Positions 20,437 to 31,007 of a stretch of 64,000 nt of DNA are shown here, one piece after another; the first letter of the stretch is position 1; each line of letters opens with the position of its first letter. Below the pieces are notes generated by a model. It made no database searches. It was not told where the DNA came from and saw only the letters and a list, made by a program, of their open reading frames with translations. The position numbers and the translations under genes are program-made. Source of the DNA: Planctomycetota bacterium (lineage in GTDB: Bacteria > Planctomycetota > UBA8108 > UBA1146); assembly GCA_018694835.1 (NCBI GenBank), contig JABHOG010000007.1:37501-101500 (forward strand), given 5' to 3'.

Positions 20437-21654
20437 GTGCAATTCCCCTTCCGACTGGCGATGCGCCACCTGATGGCGAGAAAGGCGCGAAATGGCCTGA
20501 CCGTCCTGGCCATCTCCATCGCCGTGTTCTTGCTTTGCTTCCTCATCGCCGTGGTGCAAGGGATGGAGGAGGGTATTCGGAGCGCGTCATCCCATCGCCT
20601 GGTGACCCAGTCTGCAGTCAGTCTATTTGTCGATCTTCCGACCTCATACCAGCAAAAGATCGACACCATCGATGGCGTGCACCTGACCACGAAGTTTCGC
20701 TGGTTTGGCGCCTACTACCAGGAACGGAAGAACTTCTTCGCCCAGTTCGCGGTAGATCATCCACGATTCCTCGACATGTACACCAAGGACATCGAGATCA
20801 TCGAAGCCGTGGGAGGAACGACCGGTCCGGCGGCAAGGGCTGCGGTACAGAAGGCGTTCTCCAGCGATCGCCGGGCGGCGATCATCGGGGTTGGCCTGCG
20901 AGATGGTGAACGATTCGGATTCCAGCTGGGAGACACGGTTCCATTGATTCCTTCCATCTACCCCCGTGCAGATGGAAACGCCTGGGAGTTCGTCATCGTC
21001 GGCATCTATCGGCCGCTCAAAGCTCGAATCCCCGACACCACGATGTACATCCGTGCGGACTACATCAACGAGGCTTTTGATAGCGGCGAGGCCCTCGGAA
21101 GTCGCGGAGCCGGAGTCTACTACGTCAACACTGAAGAGAGTGTCCCCATCGACCAGGTCGCCAAGGATATCGACGCGCTCTTTGCCAATGGTCCCCAGCG
21201 AACCCAGACCATCACCGAGGCTGCCTTTGCTTCTTTCTTTGTCTCCGCCATCGGCAACTTGCCGCTCTTTCTCGGCACCATCGGGGGAGCCGTTCTCTTC
21301 TCCATCTTCTTCTCGGTGGTCAACACCATGATGATCAGTGGAAGACAACGTCTCCAGGAATCTGGAATCTTGCAGGCTCTCGGATTCCGTCCCATCGTCA
21401 GCACCATGTTGCTGATCTGGGAAGGGTTGCTCATCTCCCTGCTCGGAGGAGGCATCGGCATCCTGCTGGCGTTGGCCACCGAAGGGAGTCTGATCCGGAT
21501 CTTCGCCCAGAACATCCAGAACTATCAGATCTCGGTACCGCTGATGTTGCTGGCGCTGGGCATCTCTGCGCTGCTGGGCATCGTTGCTGGATTAGCGGCG
21601 GGAATTCCGTTCCTCAGGTCGAGTCCGACCGATGCGTTGAGGAGTAGCGGATAA
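20437..21654 (+). CDS. ABC transporter permease (FtsX/MacB-like)
   Basis: N-terminal TM, periplasmic domain, C-terminal 3-TM FtsX-like region; GTG start. Confidence 0.85.
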   Translation: MQFPFRLAMRHLMARKARNGLTVLAISIAVFLLCFLIAVVQGMEEGIRSASSHRLVTQSAVSLFVDLPTSYQQKIDTIDGVHLTTKFRWFGAYYQERKNFFAQFAVDHPRFLDMYTKDIEIIEAVGGTTGPAARAAVQKAFSSDRRAAIIGVGLRDGERFGFQLGDTVPLIPSIYPRADGNAWEFVIVGIYRPLKARIPDTTMYIRADYINEAFDSGEALGSRGAGVYYVNTEESVPIDQVAKDIDALFANGPQRTQTITEAAFASFFVSAIGNLPLFLGTIGGAVLFSIFFSVVNTMMISGRQRLQESGILQALGFRPIVSTMLLIWEGLLISLLGGGIGILLALATEGSLIRIFAQNIQNYQISVPLMLLALGISALLGIVAGLAAGIPFLRSSPTDALRSSG

Positions 21655-21655
21655 G

Positions 21656-22819
21656 ATGGCTTTACCCACCGGATACACGACCAGGAACCTGATGAGACGC
21701 CGTTCCCAGGTGCTCTTCACCGCCCTCGGCATCGCCTTCACCACTGCAGTGCTGTGCGGGATTCTGTCACTTCGAAATGGCTTCGAGCAGTTGTTCAGAC
21801 CTCTCGGAGCGGAAGAAGTGGCGGTCTACCTGAGGATCGGGGCCACCTCCGAGGGAGACTCTGGCATCCCGCGAGAGTCCGCCCGCATCATCATCAAGGA
21901 ACGCCCCGAGATCTTGCGAGATGATCAGGGGAATCCACTGGCAGCCGCCGAGTGTTTCCTCGCCTTGTACATGGAGAAGATGAATGGTGGCCTGGTCAAT
22001 GCTCCCCTGCGAGGCATCGAAGAAGCATCGCTGAAGCTCCACCCGACACCACCTCGATTACTCGAAGGACGATGGCCCGACTGGGGCAGCGACGAGGTCG
22101 TGGTCGGTAGACCACTGGTCTCGCGATTGAAGAACTGCTCGCTCGGAGACACCCTGACCCTCAACACCACGCCCTTCGCTGTCGTTGGTGTCTACGAGTT
22201 CGACAACTCCCAGGGGAGCGAGATCTGGGGACCGGTCGAACGGATGCTCGAAGCTCTCGATCGCCCGGTCTACAACCGGGTCATCGCACGAGTCCACCCC
22301 GACCTCGATTTCGCAATGGCGACCGAGCAATTGGAGGAGGATCCCCGCCTCAGTTTCTCCATCACACGCCAGAGTGAATACCTCGCCGCCCAGACCACCG
22401 GACTCAGCACCTCACTACTGTTGCTGTCGATCTTTCTCACCATCATCATGGGGTCCGCTGCGGTGATCGGAACGATGAATACGATGCTGGCCACCGTCGC
22501 CTCCCGTACTCACGAGATCGGAATCTTGCTGGCCATCGGCTACAGTCGGATCGAGGTGTTCCTCGCATTCTTGCTAGAATCTGCCCAGGTGGGTCTGATC
22601 GGCGGCATGATCGGCCTGCTGATGGTCGCACCCTTTCACGGCATCGAGACGGGCGCGGCCAATTTCAACACCTTCACCGACATCAGTTTTTCATTCCAGT
22701 TGTCCCCGACCATCGCCCTCACCTCGGTGCTACTCTCTTTCCTGCTCGGACTGATCGGTGGAGCGATTCCTGCGTGGATCGCCGCCAATCGCTCGGTCGT
22801 CGATGCCATCCGTCGCTAA
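21656..22819 (+). CDS. ABC transporter permease (FtsX/MacB-like)
   Basis: Same architecture as preceding gene; MNTMLATVASRTHEIGILLAIGYSRIEV. Confidence 0.85.
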   Translation: MALPTGYTTRNLMRRRSQVLFTALGIAFTTAVLCGILSLRNGFEQLFRPLGAEEVAVYLRIGATSEGDSGIPRESARIIIKERPEILRDDQGNPLAAAECFLALYMEKMNGGLVNAPLRGIEEASLKLHPTPPRLLEGRWPDWGSDEVVVGRPLVSRLKNCSLGDTLTLNTTPFAVVGVYEFDNSQGSEIWGPVERMLEALDRPVYNRVIARVHPDLDFAMATEQLEEDPRLSFSITRQSEYLAAQTTGLSTSLLLLSIFLTIIMGSAAVIGTMNTMLATVASRTHEIGILLAIGYSRIEVFLAFLLESAQVGLIGGMIGLLMVAPFHGIETGAANFNTFTDISFSFQLSPTIALTSVLLSFLLGLIGGAIPAWIAANRSVVDAIRR

Positions 22820-22840
22820 CCCTCTCCTTTTTCGGTTCCA

Positions 22841-23689
22841 TTGCAGCCATCGACGCATCTTCTACAATGGTCCGCGTACCCAGGATCCGTTGAACGCGAC
22901 TCATTACCCACCGGGGGCTGCTTGACCGCCAACCATGCTGACGATCGATCTTCATCGCCAGACCCACTGATCTCAGTGGTGATTCCTGCGTACAACGAAG
23001 AGGAAGCACTGGGCCCACTGCTCGAGGAAGTCTTCGCCAGTCTCAGTGAACTGAGTGGAAGCCAGGAATTGAGTGGCGGGCAAGAGGTGATCGTCGTCAA
23101 CGATGGTTCGACCGATGGCACCGAAGCGTTGCTGCGAAGGTACAAGGAAACTCAACCCACCTTGCGGATCCTCAATCTGATCCCCAACAGTGGACAGAGC
23201 GCCGCCTTCGAGGCTGGATTCAGAGCTGCGCGTGGCGAACTGATCATCACCATGGATGCCGACGGTCAAAATGATCCTGCCGACATGGGGTTGCTGATCG
23301 AAGCGAGCCCGGGTCTGGATGCAGTTCTGGGAGTGCGCGCAGATCGGCAGGACCCGTGGATCCGCAAGTTTGCCCAGCGCATCGCCAACTCGGTACGCAA
23401 CACCTTGCTCGGCACTCGATTCCAGGATGTAGGTTGTTCACTGAAACTGTTCCGCCGCGAGATCATCCAGGACCTCACCCTCTATAACGGACTCCATCGC
23501 TTCTTCCCCTATCTCGTCGAGATGCGAGGAGGTCGAACGGTGGAGGTCAATGTCAGTCATCGAGCGCGTCAGTTGGGTACCAGCAAGTACTCTCCCCTCG
23601 GCCGTGGCATTCCGGCATTCCTCGACCTGATGATGGTGCGACGGATGAAGAAGCGAGCGCTGCGCTACCATGTAGACGAGGTGCAATGA
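22841..23689 (+). CDS. Glycosyltransferase family 2 (dolichol-phosphate mannosyltransferase-like)
   Basis: SVVIPAYNEEEAL, VVNDGSTDGTE, ITMDADGQNDPADM. Confidence 0.88.
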   Translation: MQPSTHLLQWSAYPGSVERDSLPTGGCLTANHADDRSSSPDPLISVVIPAYNEEEALGPLLEEVFASLSELSGSQELSGGQEVIVVNDGSTDGTEALLRRYKETQPTLRILNLIPNSGQSAAFEAGFRAARGELIITMDADGQNDPADMGLLIEASPGLDAVLGVRADRQDPWIRKFAQRIANSVRNTLLGTRFQDVGCSLKLFRREIIQDLTLYNGLHRFFPYLVEMRGGRTVEVNVSHRARQLGTSKYSPLGRGIPAFLDLMMVRRMKKRALRYHVDEVQ

Positions 23690-24090
23690 TGGAACTATCG
23701 GATCTCGCCCTGACGATATCACTGCTGGGGTCGATGGTGGCAGATGGATGGTGCGGGATCCTCGACCTGCTGGCACTCCACGATCCTCAGTCCGGCCGCG
23801 ATTTCTTCGAGGAGTTCTGGCACAAGCTGAGCACTGATCGCTGGGTACTGGTCGGATACGGCGGGCAGGCGATCTTCTTCATGCGCTGGATCGTCCAGTG
23901 GTGGATCAGCGAAAAGGCCGGAAAGTCGGAGATCCCCGTCGCCTTCTGGTGGATCAGTATCACCGGCGGCTGCATCACCTTTGCCTATGCCATCGCCAGG
24001 ATCGAACCGGTGCTCTTGCTGGGTCAATCACTGGCTCTGGTGATGTATTCGAGAAACCTGGCCCTCGTCTACCGGGAGAAATCGAAGTAG
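23686..24090 (+). CDS. Lipid-A-disaccharide synthase N-terminal domain (LABN) protein
   Basis: GGQAIFFMRWIVQWWISEKAGKSEIPVAFWWISITGG. Confidence 0.82.
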   Translation: MMELSDLALTISLLGSMVADGWCGILDLLALHDPQSGRDFFEEFWHKLSTDRWVLVGYGGQAIFFMRWIVQWWISEKAGKSEIPVAFWWISITGGCITFAYAIARIEPVLLLGQSLALVMYSRNLALVYREKSK

Positions 24091-24133
24091 TCAGTTCTAC
24101 GGATGCTGTCGCGGCCGAATACTCGAGCGGACG

Positions 24134-25045
24134 TCAGAAGTTCCAACCGGTCGGTTGCATCAGGATCGCCACCCCCACGATGGCCAGAACCATCCCCAGA
24201 AATGCTGTCATCGAGATCTTTTTCCGCAGGAAGATCCCGACCAATAGCACCATGAAGATGGGTGTTGTCGACATCTGGGTGGTGGCGATGGCGAGGGAGT
24301 AATACTCGGCAGAAATGTGACTGAGCCAGATGCCGATGTAGGTTCCCAACACACTGGCGACGAAGATGCGCCCAGGAACTCCTCTCTGCATCAGTTTATT
24401 CTTCCAGCCGGGTAACGCACCACTGACTACTGCCACCAATAATCCTCCAACTACCGCGACTCCGATCCGAACCGCGGAGACCTCGAGGGCGGGAAACGAC
24501 GACTTCATCACCACCTTCGACAGCGCGATCCCCAGCGACTGGCACGAGGCGGCAAAGATGCCCAGCAAGATTCCATCGCGAAGCGTTCCCTGGTGATGGC
24601 CCGATCGATCGCTCGCCAGATTGCGATCACGGATCACCATACTGATCCCTGCCAGTGTCACACCCATCGCCAGCAGGTGGACCGTCTCCAGCGATTCCGC
24701 CAGCCAGAACCAACCCAGCAGAGCAGAGATGGGAGGAGTCAGGGTGGTCAGCACCAGCGCCTTGCGCGGTCCGAGGATCTGGATGCTGCGGAAATAGGCG
24801 GAATCTCCGATGAGGATCCCCACCAATCCGCTCAGAATCAGCCACAGGTAATCGCTCCAGGGAGCCAGCGCCCAGACCTCCAGGCCGGCTCCGAAGAAGG
24901 GCACGCTGACCAGTAACAGAACTCCTGCGATGACATTTTTCCCCAGGTTCAGCGCTGCTGCCGGGGCATCAAGACGGCTGTAGATGAAACTTCCGCTGGC
25001 CCAGCAGGCCGCCGCAGTCAATCCCGCGATTTCTTCGAATTGCAT
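24134..25045 (-). CDS. EamA/DMT family transporter
   Basis: 10-TM-like, two internal EamA repeats (LTTLTPPISALLGWFWLAESL; ATTQMSTTPIFMVLLVGIFLRKKIS). Confidence 0.82.
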   Translation of the reverse strand: MQFEEIAGLTAAACWASGSFIYSRLDAPAAALNLGKNVIAGVLLLVSVPFFGAGLEVWALAPWSDYLWLILSGLVGILIGDSAYFRSIQILGPRKALVLTTLTPPISALLGWFWLAESLETVHLLAMGVTLAGISMVIRDRNLASDRSGHHQGTLRDGILLGIFAASCQSLGIALSKVVMKSSFPALEVSAVRIGVAVVGGLLVAVVSGALPGWKNKLMQRGVPGRIFVASVLGTYIGIWLSHISAEYYSLAIATTQMSTTPIFMVLLVGIFLRKKISMTAFLGMVLAIVGVAILMQPTGWNF

Positions 25046-25245
25046 CCGTTGGCCCCCCGTCTCCCCTGCCAAGGCTACCTGTCGCCGACAGGGGGAGCGA
25101 GCCGCTTTGGTACTTTGCTTAGAATTGAGCTAGACCTCCCACGACACACTCACGGTAGTCGCTTCCAACGGTGGACACCCGCACCTGTGCGTGCCATCTT
25201 CTGGCGGTGGAATCGTCAGTTGGTCGGGGTATCGGGGGAAATCGG

Positions 25246-25761
25246 TTGCGTTCTTTCTGGCTATTTCTGGCGTTGTTCGGTTTCTGGCTGCTCCTCTCCG
25301 GACAGTTCGAATCCCCATTCCTGATCGGCTCCGGCATGGTGGCCAGTGCCGTGACGGTGCTGATCTGCCAACGACTCGATCTGATCAGCCCCCAATTCCA
25401 GCCACTGAGCTCGTTTCTGCGCTTCCTCCTCTACCTGCCATGGCTACTGCTGCAGATCGTGCGGGCCAGTTTCGATGTGATCATCCTGGCATGGTCTCCT
25501 CGCCCCAACATCTCCCCCAGGCTGGTCGAGGTCAGAACTCACCTCACTCATCCCCTCGCCCTGACACTGCTGGCCAACTCCATCACCCTGACTCCGGGAA
25601 CGGTGACGGTCGACATCGACGACAAATCACTGCTGGTCCACGCCCTCGGCGAGAAGTCTGCCCGGGGCGTGCTCGACGGCTCGATGGAGAAGAGGATCAG
25701 CCCGATGATTCCACAGCGATGGGACGGCGACGATGAGAGAGAAGAGGAGGTCTCCCGGTGA
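25246..25761 (+). CDS. Na+/H+ antiporter subunit E (MnhE/MrpE); TTG start
   Basis: LLANSITLTPGTVTVDID motif; first gene of Mrp-like cluster. Confidence 0.85.
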   Translation: MRSFWLFLALFGFWLLLSGQFESPFLIGSGMVASAVTVLICQRLDLISPQFQPLSSFLRFLLYLPWLLLQIVRASFDVIILAWSPRPNISPRLVEVRTHLTHPLALTLLANSITLTPGTVTVDIDDKSLLVHALGEKSARGVLDGSMEKRISPMIPQRWDGDDEREEEVSR

Positions 25762-26021
25762 ATGCGGAACTTCTGGCAGCACTGCTAGTACTCGGAGGAG
25801 CACTCCTCGCCGGCATCCGATCGGTGCTCGGGCCGACCTTCTACGACCGGGTACTGGCGGTTAACGTATTCGGAACCAAGGCCGTGATGTTGCTGGCCAT
25901 CATCGGATTCATCGGAGACCGCAGCGGGTTCCTCGACATCGCCATCCTTTACGGATTGATCAATTTCATCGCCACCGTAGCCCTGCTGCGATTCGTTGAA
26001 TCAGGGAGGTACAGTTCCTGA
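25758..26021 (+). CDS. MnhF/MrpF-like subunit
   Basis: RSVLGPTFYDRVLAVNVFGTKAV; 3 TM. Confidence 0.85.
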   Translation: MNAELLAALLVLGGALLAGIRSVLGPTFYDRVLAVNVFGTKAVMLLAIIGFIGDRSGFLDIAILYGLINFIATVALLRFVESGRYSS

Positions 26022-26362
26022 TGGAGATGATCAGTGATGGGCTGCTCCTACTCGGTGGATTCGTCGCCTTCAGCGGTGCACTCGGTGTGCTACGAATGCC
26101 AGACTTCTACTCGCGGCTCCATCCTGCAGGGACAGCGGACACGCTGGCTCAACTGCTCGTGATTGGTGGCCTGGTACTACGACATCTCGATAGCACCGGG
26201 GATAGCCTGCTGGTGGTGGGAAAACTGATCGCCATCTCGGTGCTGCTGATGGTGACCACCCCCACCGCAACACACGCCATCTCGCGGGCCGCTCACCTGA
26301 GCGGGCTGGCTCCTTGGACCCGAAGATCTACCGATCTCGAAGAACAAGAGGAGAGCCCCTGA
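26021..26362 (+). CDS. MnhG/MrpG-like subunit
   Basis: LGVLRMPDFYSRLHPAGTADTLAQLL. Confidence 0.9.
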   Translation: MEMISDGLLLLGGFVAFSGALGVLRMPDFYSRLHPAGTADTLAQLLVIGGLVLRHLDSTGDSLLVVGKLIAISVLLMVTTPTATHAISRAAHLSGLAPWTRRSTDLEEQEESP

Positions 26363-27414
26363 TGGACCCGGTGCTGCTCCTCGATGTTCTGTTATTGATC
26401 CTGGCGGTGCTCGCTGCGGTCGCCGCCATGCTGCAGCGCGATCTGCTCGGATCGGTGATGCTGATGGGGATATACAGCCTGTTGATGGCGGTGATCTGGG
26501 CCAACCTCTTCGCCATGGATGTTTCCTTTACCGAGGCCAGCGTCGGAGCGGGCGCAGCGACGGTGCTGCTGCTGATGGCACTGACCCGGATCGGCACCCG
26601 AGAGCGTTCCGGTGGAGATCATTCACTGCCGGCACTGGTACTGGTGGTGCTCACCGGGGTGGTATTGCTGTACGGCACCTCGGAGTTACCCCGCTTCGGC
26701 GACCCACAGGCACCCGCCCAGCTTCACATCGCTCCACACTACCTCGCCCAGGACATCGGAAAGGTGTCCGACAGCGCAACGCCGCCGAACTCGCCTCACG
26801 GGGAAGGCGACTTTGGCCACCACGTTCCCAACACCGTCACCGCAGTACTCGCCTCCTACCGTGGCTACGACACGATGTTCGAGACCGCGGTGATCTTTTC
26901 GGCGGGGATGTGTCTGTTGTTGCTGCTCCGTCCCATCCCGCGCCGTTCGCCCGAGACAGTGACCATCGATGAGTCTGGCAGTACCTCCCACCAGAAGAGT
27001 GAGAGCGTGGTGCTTCGCACCATCGGCGGAATGCTGATCCCTTACATCCTGGTCTTTGGCTTCTACGTGCAGATGCACGGCGAGATCGGACCGGGGGGTG
27101 GATTCCAGGCGGGTGTGCTGGTGGCTGCGGCCTTCATCCTGCACAGCCTCCTCTTCGGTCGCACCGCAACTGATCGCTGGCTACCGCGCTGGCTGGTCGA
27201 CCTCGCGATGAGCCTCGGGGTGTTGCTCTATGCCGGCACCGGAGTGGCGTGCATGGCGATGGGAGGACACTTCCTCGATTACTCCGCCCTCGATCGGGTC
27301 CACCCTGCCGAAGCAGAAGCGCTTGGCATGACGCTGGTCGAGGCGGGTGTCGGACTCACCGTCGCCTCGGTGGTGCTGACCATCGTCCGCAAGGTTCAGG
27401 GAGGTACCCGATGA
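26362..27414 (+). CDS. Fused DUF4040 (MrpA C-terminal/MbhD-like) + MbhE-like + MnhB domain protein
   Basis: DLLGSVMLMGIYSLLMAVIWANLFAMDVSFTEASVGAGAATVLLLMAL; then GGMLIPYILVFGFYVQMHGEIGPGGGFQAGVLVAAAFIL (MnhB). Confidence 0.85.
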   Translation: MDPVLLLDVLLLILAVLAAVAAMLQRDLLGSVMLMGIYSLLMAVIWANLFAMDVSFTEASVGAGAATVLLLMALTRIGTRERSGGDHSLPALVLVVLTGVVLLYGTSELPRFGDPQAPAQLHIAPHYLAQDIGKVSDSATPPNSPHGEGDFGHHVPNTVTAVLASYRGYDTMFETAVIFSAGMCLLLLLRPIPRRSPETVTIDESGSTSHQKSESVVLRTIGGMLIPYILVFGFYVQMHGEIGPGGGFQAGVLVAAAFILHSLLFGRTATDRWLPRWLVDLAMSLGVLLYAGTGVACMAMGGHFLDYSALDRVHPAEAEALGMTLVEAGVGLTVASVVLTIVRKVQGGTR

Positions 27415-27782
27415 CCTTGCTGGGACTCTTCAACCACTGGGCCTTCGTGATCATCATGATGGTCGGTCTCTATGCCATCATCGCTCGCAACAACATGGTC
27501 AAGAAGATACTCGGGCTGGGATTGTTCCAGACCGGCATCTTTCTGATGTACATCACCTTGGGGGTCCGTGATGGCGCGGCCGCTCCGATCCTGCAAGATG
27601 ACCCTGCAGTCATCTATGCCAACCCTCTGCCCCACGTGCTGATCCTCACCGCCATCGTCGTCTCGGTCAGCACCATGGCGGTGGCTCTGGCTCTCGCCAT
27701 CGGAATCCGCGAGAGTTACGGCACCGTCGAGGCGGATGAAGTGGCCGCGCTCGACCAACAGTCGCAGGAGGTCGGATGCTGA
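27411..27782 (+). CDS. MnhC/MrpC-like (NuoK-like) subunit
   Basis: GLYAIIARNNMVKKILGLGLFQTGIFL...DPLPHVLILTAIVVSVS-type motif. Confidence 0.88.
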   Translation: MTLLGLFNHWAFVIIMMVGLYAIIARNNMVKKILGLGLFQTGIFLMYITLGVRDGAAAPILQDDPAVIYANPLPHVLILTAIVVSVSTMAVALALAIGIRESYGTVEADEVAALDQQSQEVGC

Positions 27783-29281
27783 ACTTCCTCCAACCCTGGG
27801 CCAACCACTTCCCGGTGCTACTGGTGCTGATCCCGCTGCTGGGTGGCGTGCTGGCGCCGATCTTTGGTCGTGGATCGAGGGGCTGGGCGTGGGCGGTACT
27901 GACCACCGGAATCGCCACCATCATCTCCATCGAGATGCTGCTGGTGGTCCGATCCGGGGGCGCGATCTCCTATCCACTGGGAGGATGGCCCGCCCCCTTC
28001 GGCATCGAACTGAAGGTCGACCTGCTCAGCGCCATCGTGGCACTGGTGGTCACCTCGGTCGGCTGGATCGTCACCATCCATTCGCGCCGTAGCGTCCAGG
28101 TGGAGATCCCAGCGGATCGACTCGGTCCCTTCTGGTCGGTGTGGTTGCTCGCCATCACTGGACTGCTCGGCATCATCGTCACCGGCGACGCCTTCAACAT
28201 GTACGTGTTGCTGGAGATCTCTGCACTGACCATCTATGGGCTGATCGCCATGGGTCGATCGCGCGATCGAAAAGCGCTCGTTTCCGCCTTCAACTACCTG
28301 ATCCTGGGATCGATCGGCGCATCTTTCATCCTCATCGCCATCGGACTGCTGTACGCCCACACCGGCACCCTCAACATGAGTGATCTACACCAGCGCCTCC
28401 AGGCGAGTGACGGCGGAGCGACCGTCATGACCGCTCGCGCCTTCCTGCTGGTCGGACTCTCGCTCAAGATGGCACTCTTTCCCCTGCACTTCTGGATGCC
28501 AGCGGCCTACTCCACTGCGCCATCTGCGGTGGCGAGTCTGCTCTCTGCTACCGCCACCAAGGTCGGGATCTACATGGCGATGCGCTTCCTCTACACGGTC
28601 CTTCCGACCGAGGGAGGAGTCCTCACCGATCCCAACGTCTGGTTATTGGGAGGGTGTGCGGGGGCGGCTATTTTCTACGGTTCGATCCAGGCGAGCCGAC
28701 AGCCTTCGCTGTCGTTGCTACTGGCCTATTCGAGCGTCGCCCAGGTCGGCTACATCGTCATGGGACTGGCAGTGGGTCACATCGATGCCATGACCGGCTC
28801 GATCCTCCACCTGATGTTCCACGCCCTGATGAAGGGTGGATTGTTTCTCTGTGCTGGAATCTTCATCTACAGACTCGGCAGCAATGACTTCACCCAGTTG
28901 GCGGGAATCGGCCGACGGATGCCATGGACCAGTGCGGCGGTGGTTCTCGGTGGACTGGGAATGATCGGCGTCCCGGGCACCGCCGGATTCATCAGCAAAC
29001 TACACCTGCTGCGGGGACTGTTGCTGGCGGACCATCCCATCCTGGCGATGCTGGTGCTGCTCGGTTCGGCGATGGCGGCGATCTACACCTGGAAGTTTGT
29101 CGAGATCGCCTATCTGAAACCGGCCGCTGAAGATGCCGAGGAAATTCGCGAGGCACCCTTCGAAATGCTGTGGCCAGTGTGGCTGCTGATCGGCTCGAGC
29201 ATCTGGCTCGGACTGAATCCCGCCCCGGTGGTGGAACTCGCCACCGACGCTGCACGAGCCTTGCTGGGAGGCGGCGGATGA
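27776..29281 (+). CDS. Proton-conducting antiporter subunit D-like #1
   Basis: NuoM/MrpD fold: LKMALFPLHFWMPAAYSTAPSAVASLLSATATKVG. Confidence 0.9.
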   Translation: MLNFLQPWANHFPVLLVLIPLLGGVLAPIFGRGSRGWAWAVLTTGIATIISIEMLLVVRSGGAISYPLGGWPAPFGIELKVDLLSAIVALVVTSVGWIVTIHSRRSVQVEIPADRLGPFWSVWLLAITGLLGIIVTGDAFNMYVLLEISALTIYGLIAMGRSRDRKALVSAFNYLILGSIGASFILIAIGLLYAHTGTLNMSDLHQRLQASDGGATVMTARAFLLVGLSLKMALFPLHFWMPAAYSTAPSAVASLLSATATKVGIYMAMRFLYTVLPTEGGVLTDPNVWLLGGCAGAAIFYGSIQASRQPSLSLLLAYSSVAQVGYIVMGLAVGHIDAMTGSILHLMFHALMKGGLFLCAGIFIYRLGSNDFTQLAGIGRRMPWTSAAVVLGGLGMIGVPGTAGFISKLHLLRGLLLADHPILAMLVLLGSAMAAIYTWKFVEIAYLKPAAEDAEEIREAPFEMLWPVWLLIGSSIWLGLNPAPVVELATDAARALLGGGG

Positions 29282-30771
29282 TCCCCCTCGAGATTCTGGC
29301 ACTGACTCTTCCGCTGCTCGGGGCGGTGCTTCCGTGGCTACTGCGACGGCAACATACCCTGCGCAACGGCTGCACCGTGCTGCTGTCGATGGCACTGCTG
29401 GCCACCGTCATCCAGTTGCTACCGGCGGCGCTCCAGGGTGAATCTTCCACCGAAGATAACTCCGTGGTGTTGGGATCGATCGCCCCGGGGCTCGATTTCA
29501 TGCTGGAGGTCGATGCACTCGGGCTCATCTTTGCCCTGGTCGCTTCGAGCCTGTGGATCCTCAACAGCATCTACTCGGTAGGGTACATGTATCGACTCTA
29601 CGGAGCCGACTTCGAGGGGCAAGAACGCTACTGGTCCTGCTTTGCCCTGGCCATCCTGGCAGCGATGGGGATCGCATTCAGTGGTAACTTGCTGACACTG
29701 TTTCTCTTCTACGAGTTGATGACCTTCAGTACCTGGCCTCTCATCACTCACCATCGATCCGCCGCATCGAAACGCTCCGGGCGGATCTATCTGTTCATCC
29801 TGGTCGGCTCGTCGACACTTCTGCTACTGACCGCCATCGTGTGGACCTGGGTACTCACCGGCACGGTTCGATTCGAGGCCGGCGGCATCCTCGCCGACTC
29901 CGCATCCCCGACGCAGATCTCACTGCTGATCCTGCTCTTCTTCTTCGGAACCGCCAAAACTGCCATCTTCCCGTTTCACCAGTGGTTGCCCAACGCGATG
30001 GTCGCCCCGACCCCGGTCAGCGCCCTGTTGCATGCGGTGGCGGTGGTCAAGGCGGGCGTCTTCACGGTGCTGAAACTTTCGACGATGGTCATCGGCCCGG
30101 CGGCGATGCAAGCGAGTTGGGGCGCCGAAGTGGTCGCATGGTTTGCCGCAGGCACCATCCTGCTGACATCGGTGATCGCATTGTCAAAACCGGAGTTAAA
30201 GGCGCGCCTCGCCTACTCGACCATCGGCCAGTTGAACTACATCGTGCTCGGAGCTGCGGTCGCTTTCCCCGCCGCCCTCCAGGGCGGGGCACTCCACATC
30301 GCCATGCACGCCTACGGCAAGATCACCCTCTTCTTCGCCGCTGGAGCGATCTATGTCGTCAGCCAGAAGACCCGGGTCGACCAACTCGATGGCATCGGCC
30401 GGCGCATGCCGTGGACGATGACTGCGTTTTTCATCGGCACCATCAGTACCCTGGGGCTGCCCCCGATGGGCGGAACCTGGAGCAAGTGGCTGCTGTGCGT
30501 TGGCATGATCGAGGCGCACCAGTGGGCCTTCCTCGGCACCCTGCTCATCTCCACCCTGCTCGGCCTCGGCTACCTGTTACCGATCCCGATCCGCGCCTTC
30601 TTCGCCAAGGAGAATGCGGCGGCCGCAGTCAAGGGATATGAGGATCACGGCGAGGCGCCGTGGGCCTGTCGCATCCCGTTGATCATCAGCGCCCTCGCCT
30701 GCCTGGTGCTCTTCTTCTGGCCCGGTATCTACGCCCAGCTGGCAGCGATGGTCGAAGGGAGTGCGCCGTGA
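29278..30771 (+). CDS. Proton-conducting antiporter subunit D-like #2
   Basis: TAKTAIFPFHQWLPNAMVAPTPVSALLHAVAVVKAGVF. Confidence 0.9.
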   Translation: MIPLEILALTLPLLGAVLPWLLRRQHTLRNGCTVLLSMALLATVIQLLPAALQGESSTEDNSVVLGSIAPGLDFMLEVDALGLIFALVASSLWILNSIYSVGYMYRLYGADFEGQERYWSCFALAILAAMGIAFSGNLLTLFLFYELMTFSTWPLITHHRSAASKRSGRIYLFILVGSSTLLLLTAIVWTWVLTGTVRFEAGGILADSASPTQISLLILLFFFGTAKTAIFPFHQWLPNAMVAPTPVSALLHAVAVVKAGVFTVLKLSTMVIGPAAMQASWGAEVVAWFAAGTILLTSVIALSKPELKARLAYSTIGQLNYIVLGAAVAFPAALQGGALHIAMHAYGKITLFFAAGAIYVVSQKTRVDQLDGIGRRMPWTMTAFFIGTISTLGLPPMGGTWSKWLLCVGMIEAHQWAFLGTLLISTLLGLGYLLPIPIRAFFAKENAAAAVKGYEDHGEAPWACRIPLIISALACLVLFFWPGIYAQLAAMVEGSAP

Positions 30772-31007
30772 GCGATCCCGACCACTCCTCTCCCTCTCGT
30801 ATTCACTGGTGGCTGGTGATCGCCTGCGCCATCGTCTTTGCCGCCGATTTCTTCTACCACCGCCACCTCGAACCGGCGGTAGAACAGGTCGAAGGGATCC
30901 CCGGCTTCTATCCCATCTACGGTTTCCTCGGAATCGTACTGCTGGTGATGTTGTCTCGTGGCCTGCGGGCGGCGGTGTCGCGCAAGGAAGGGTACTACGA
31001 TGATTGA
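30768..31007 (+). CDS. Small 2-TM membrane protein embedded in Mrp-like cluster (GTG start)
   Basis: 79 aa, overlaps stop of preceding and start of following gene. Confidence 0.65.
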   Translation: MSDPDHSSPSRIHWWLVIACAIVFAADFFYHRHLEPAVEQVEGIPGFYPIYGFLGIVLLVMLSRGLRAAVSRKEGYYDD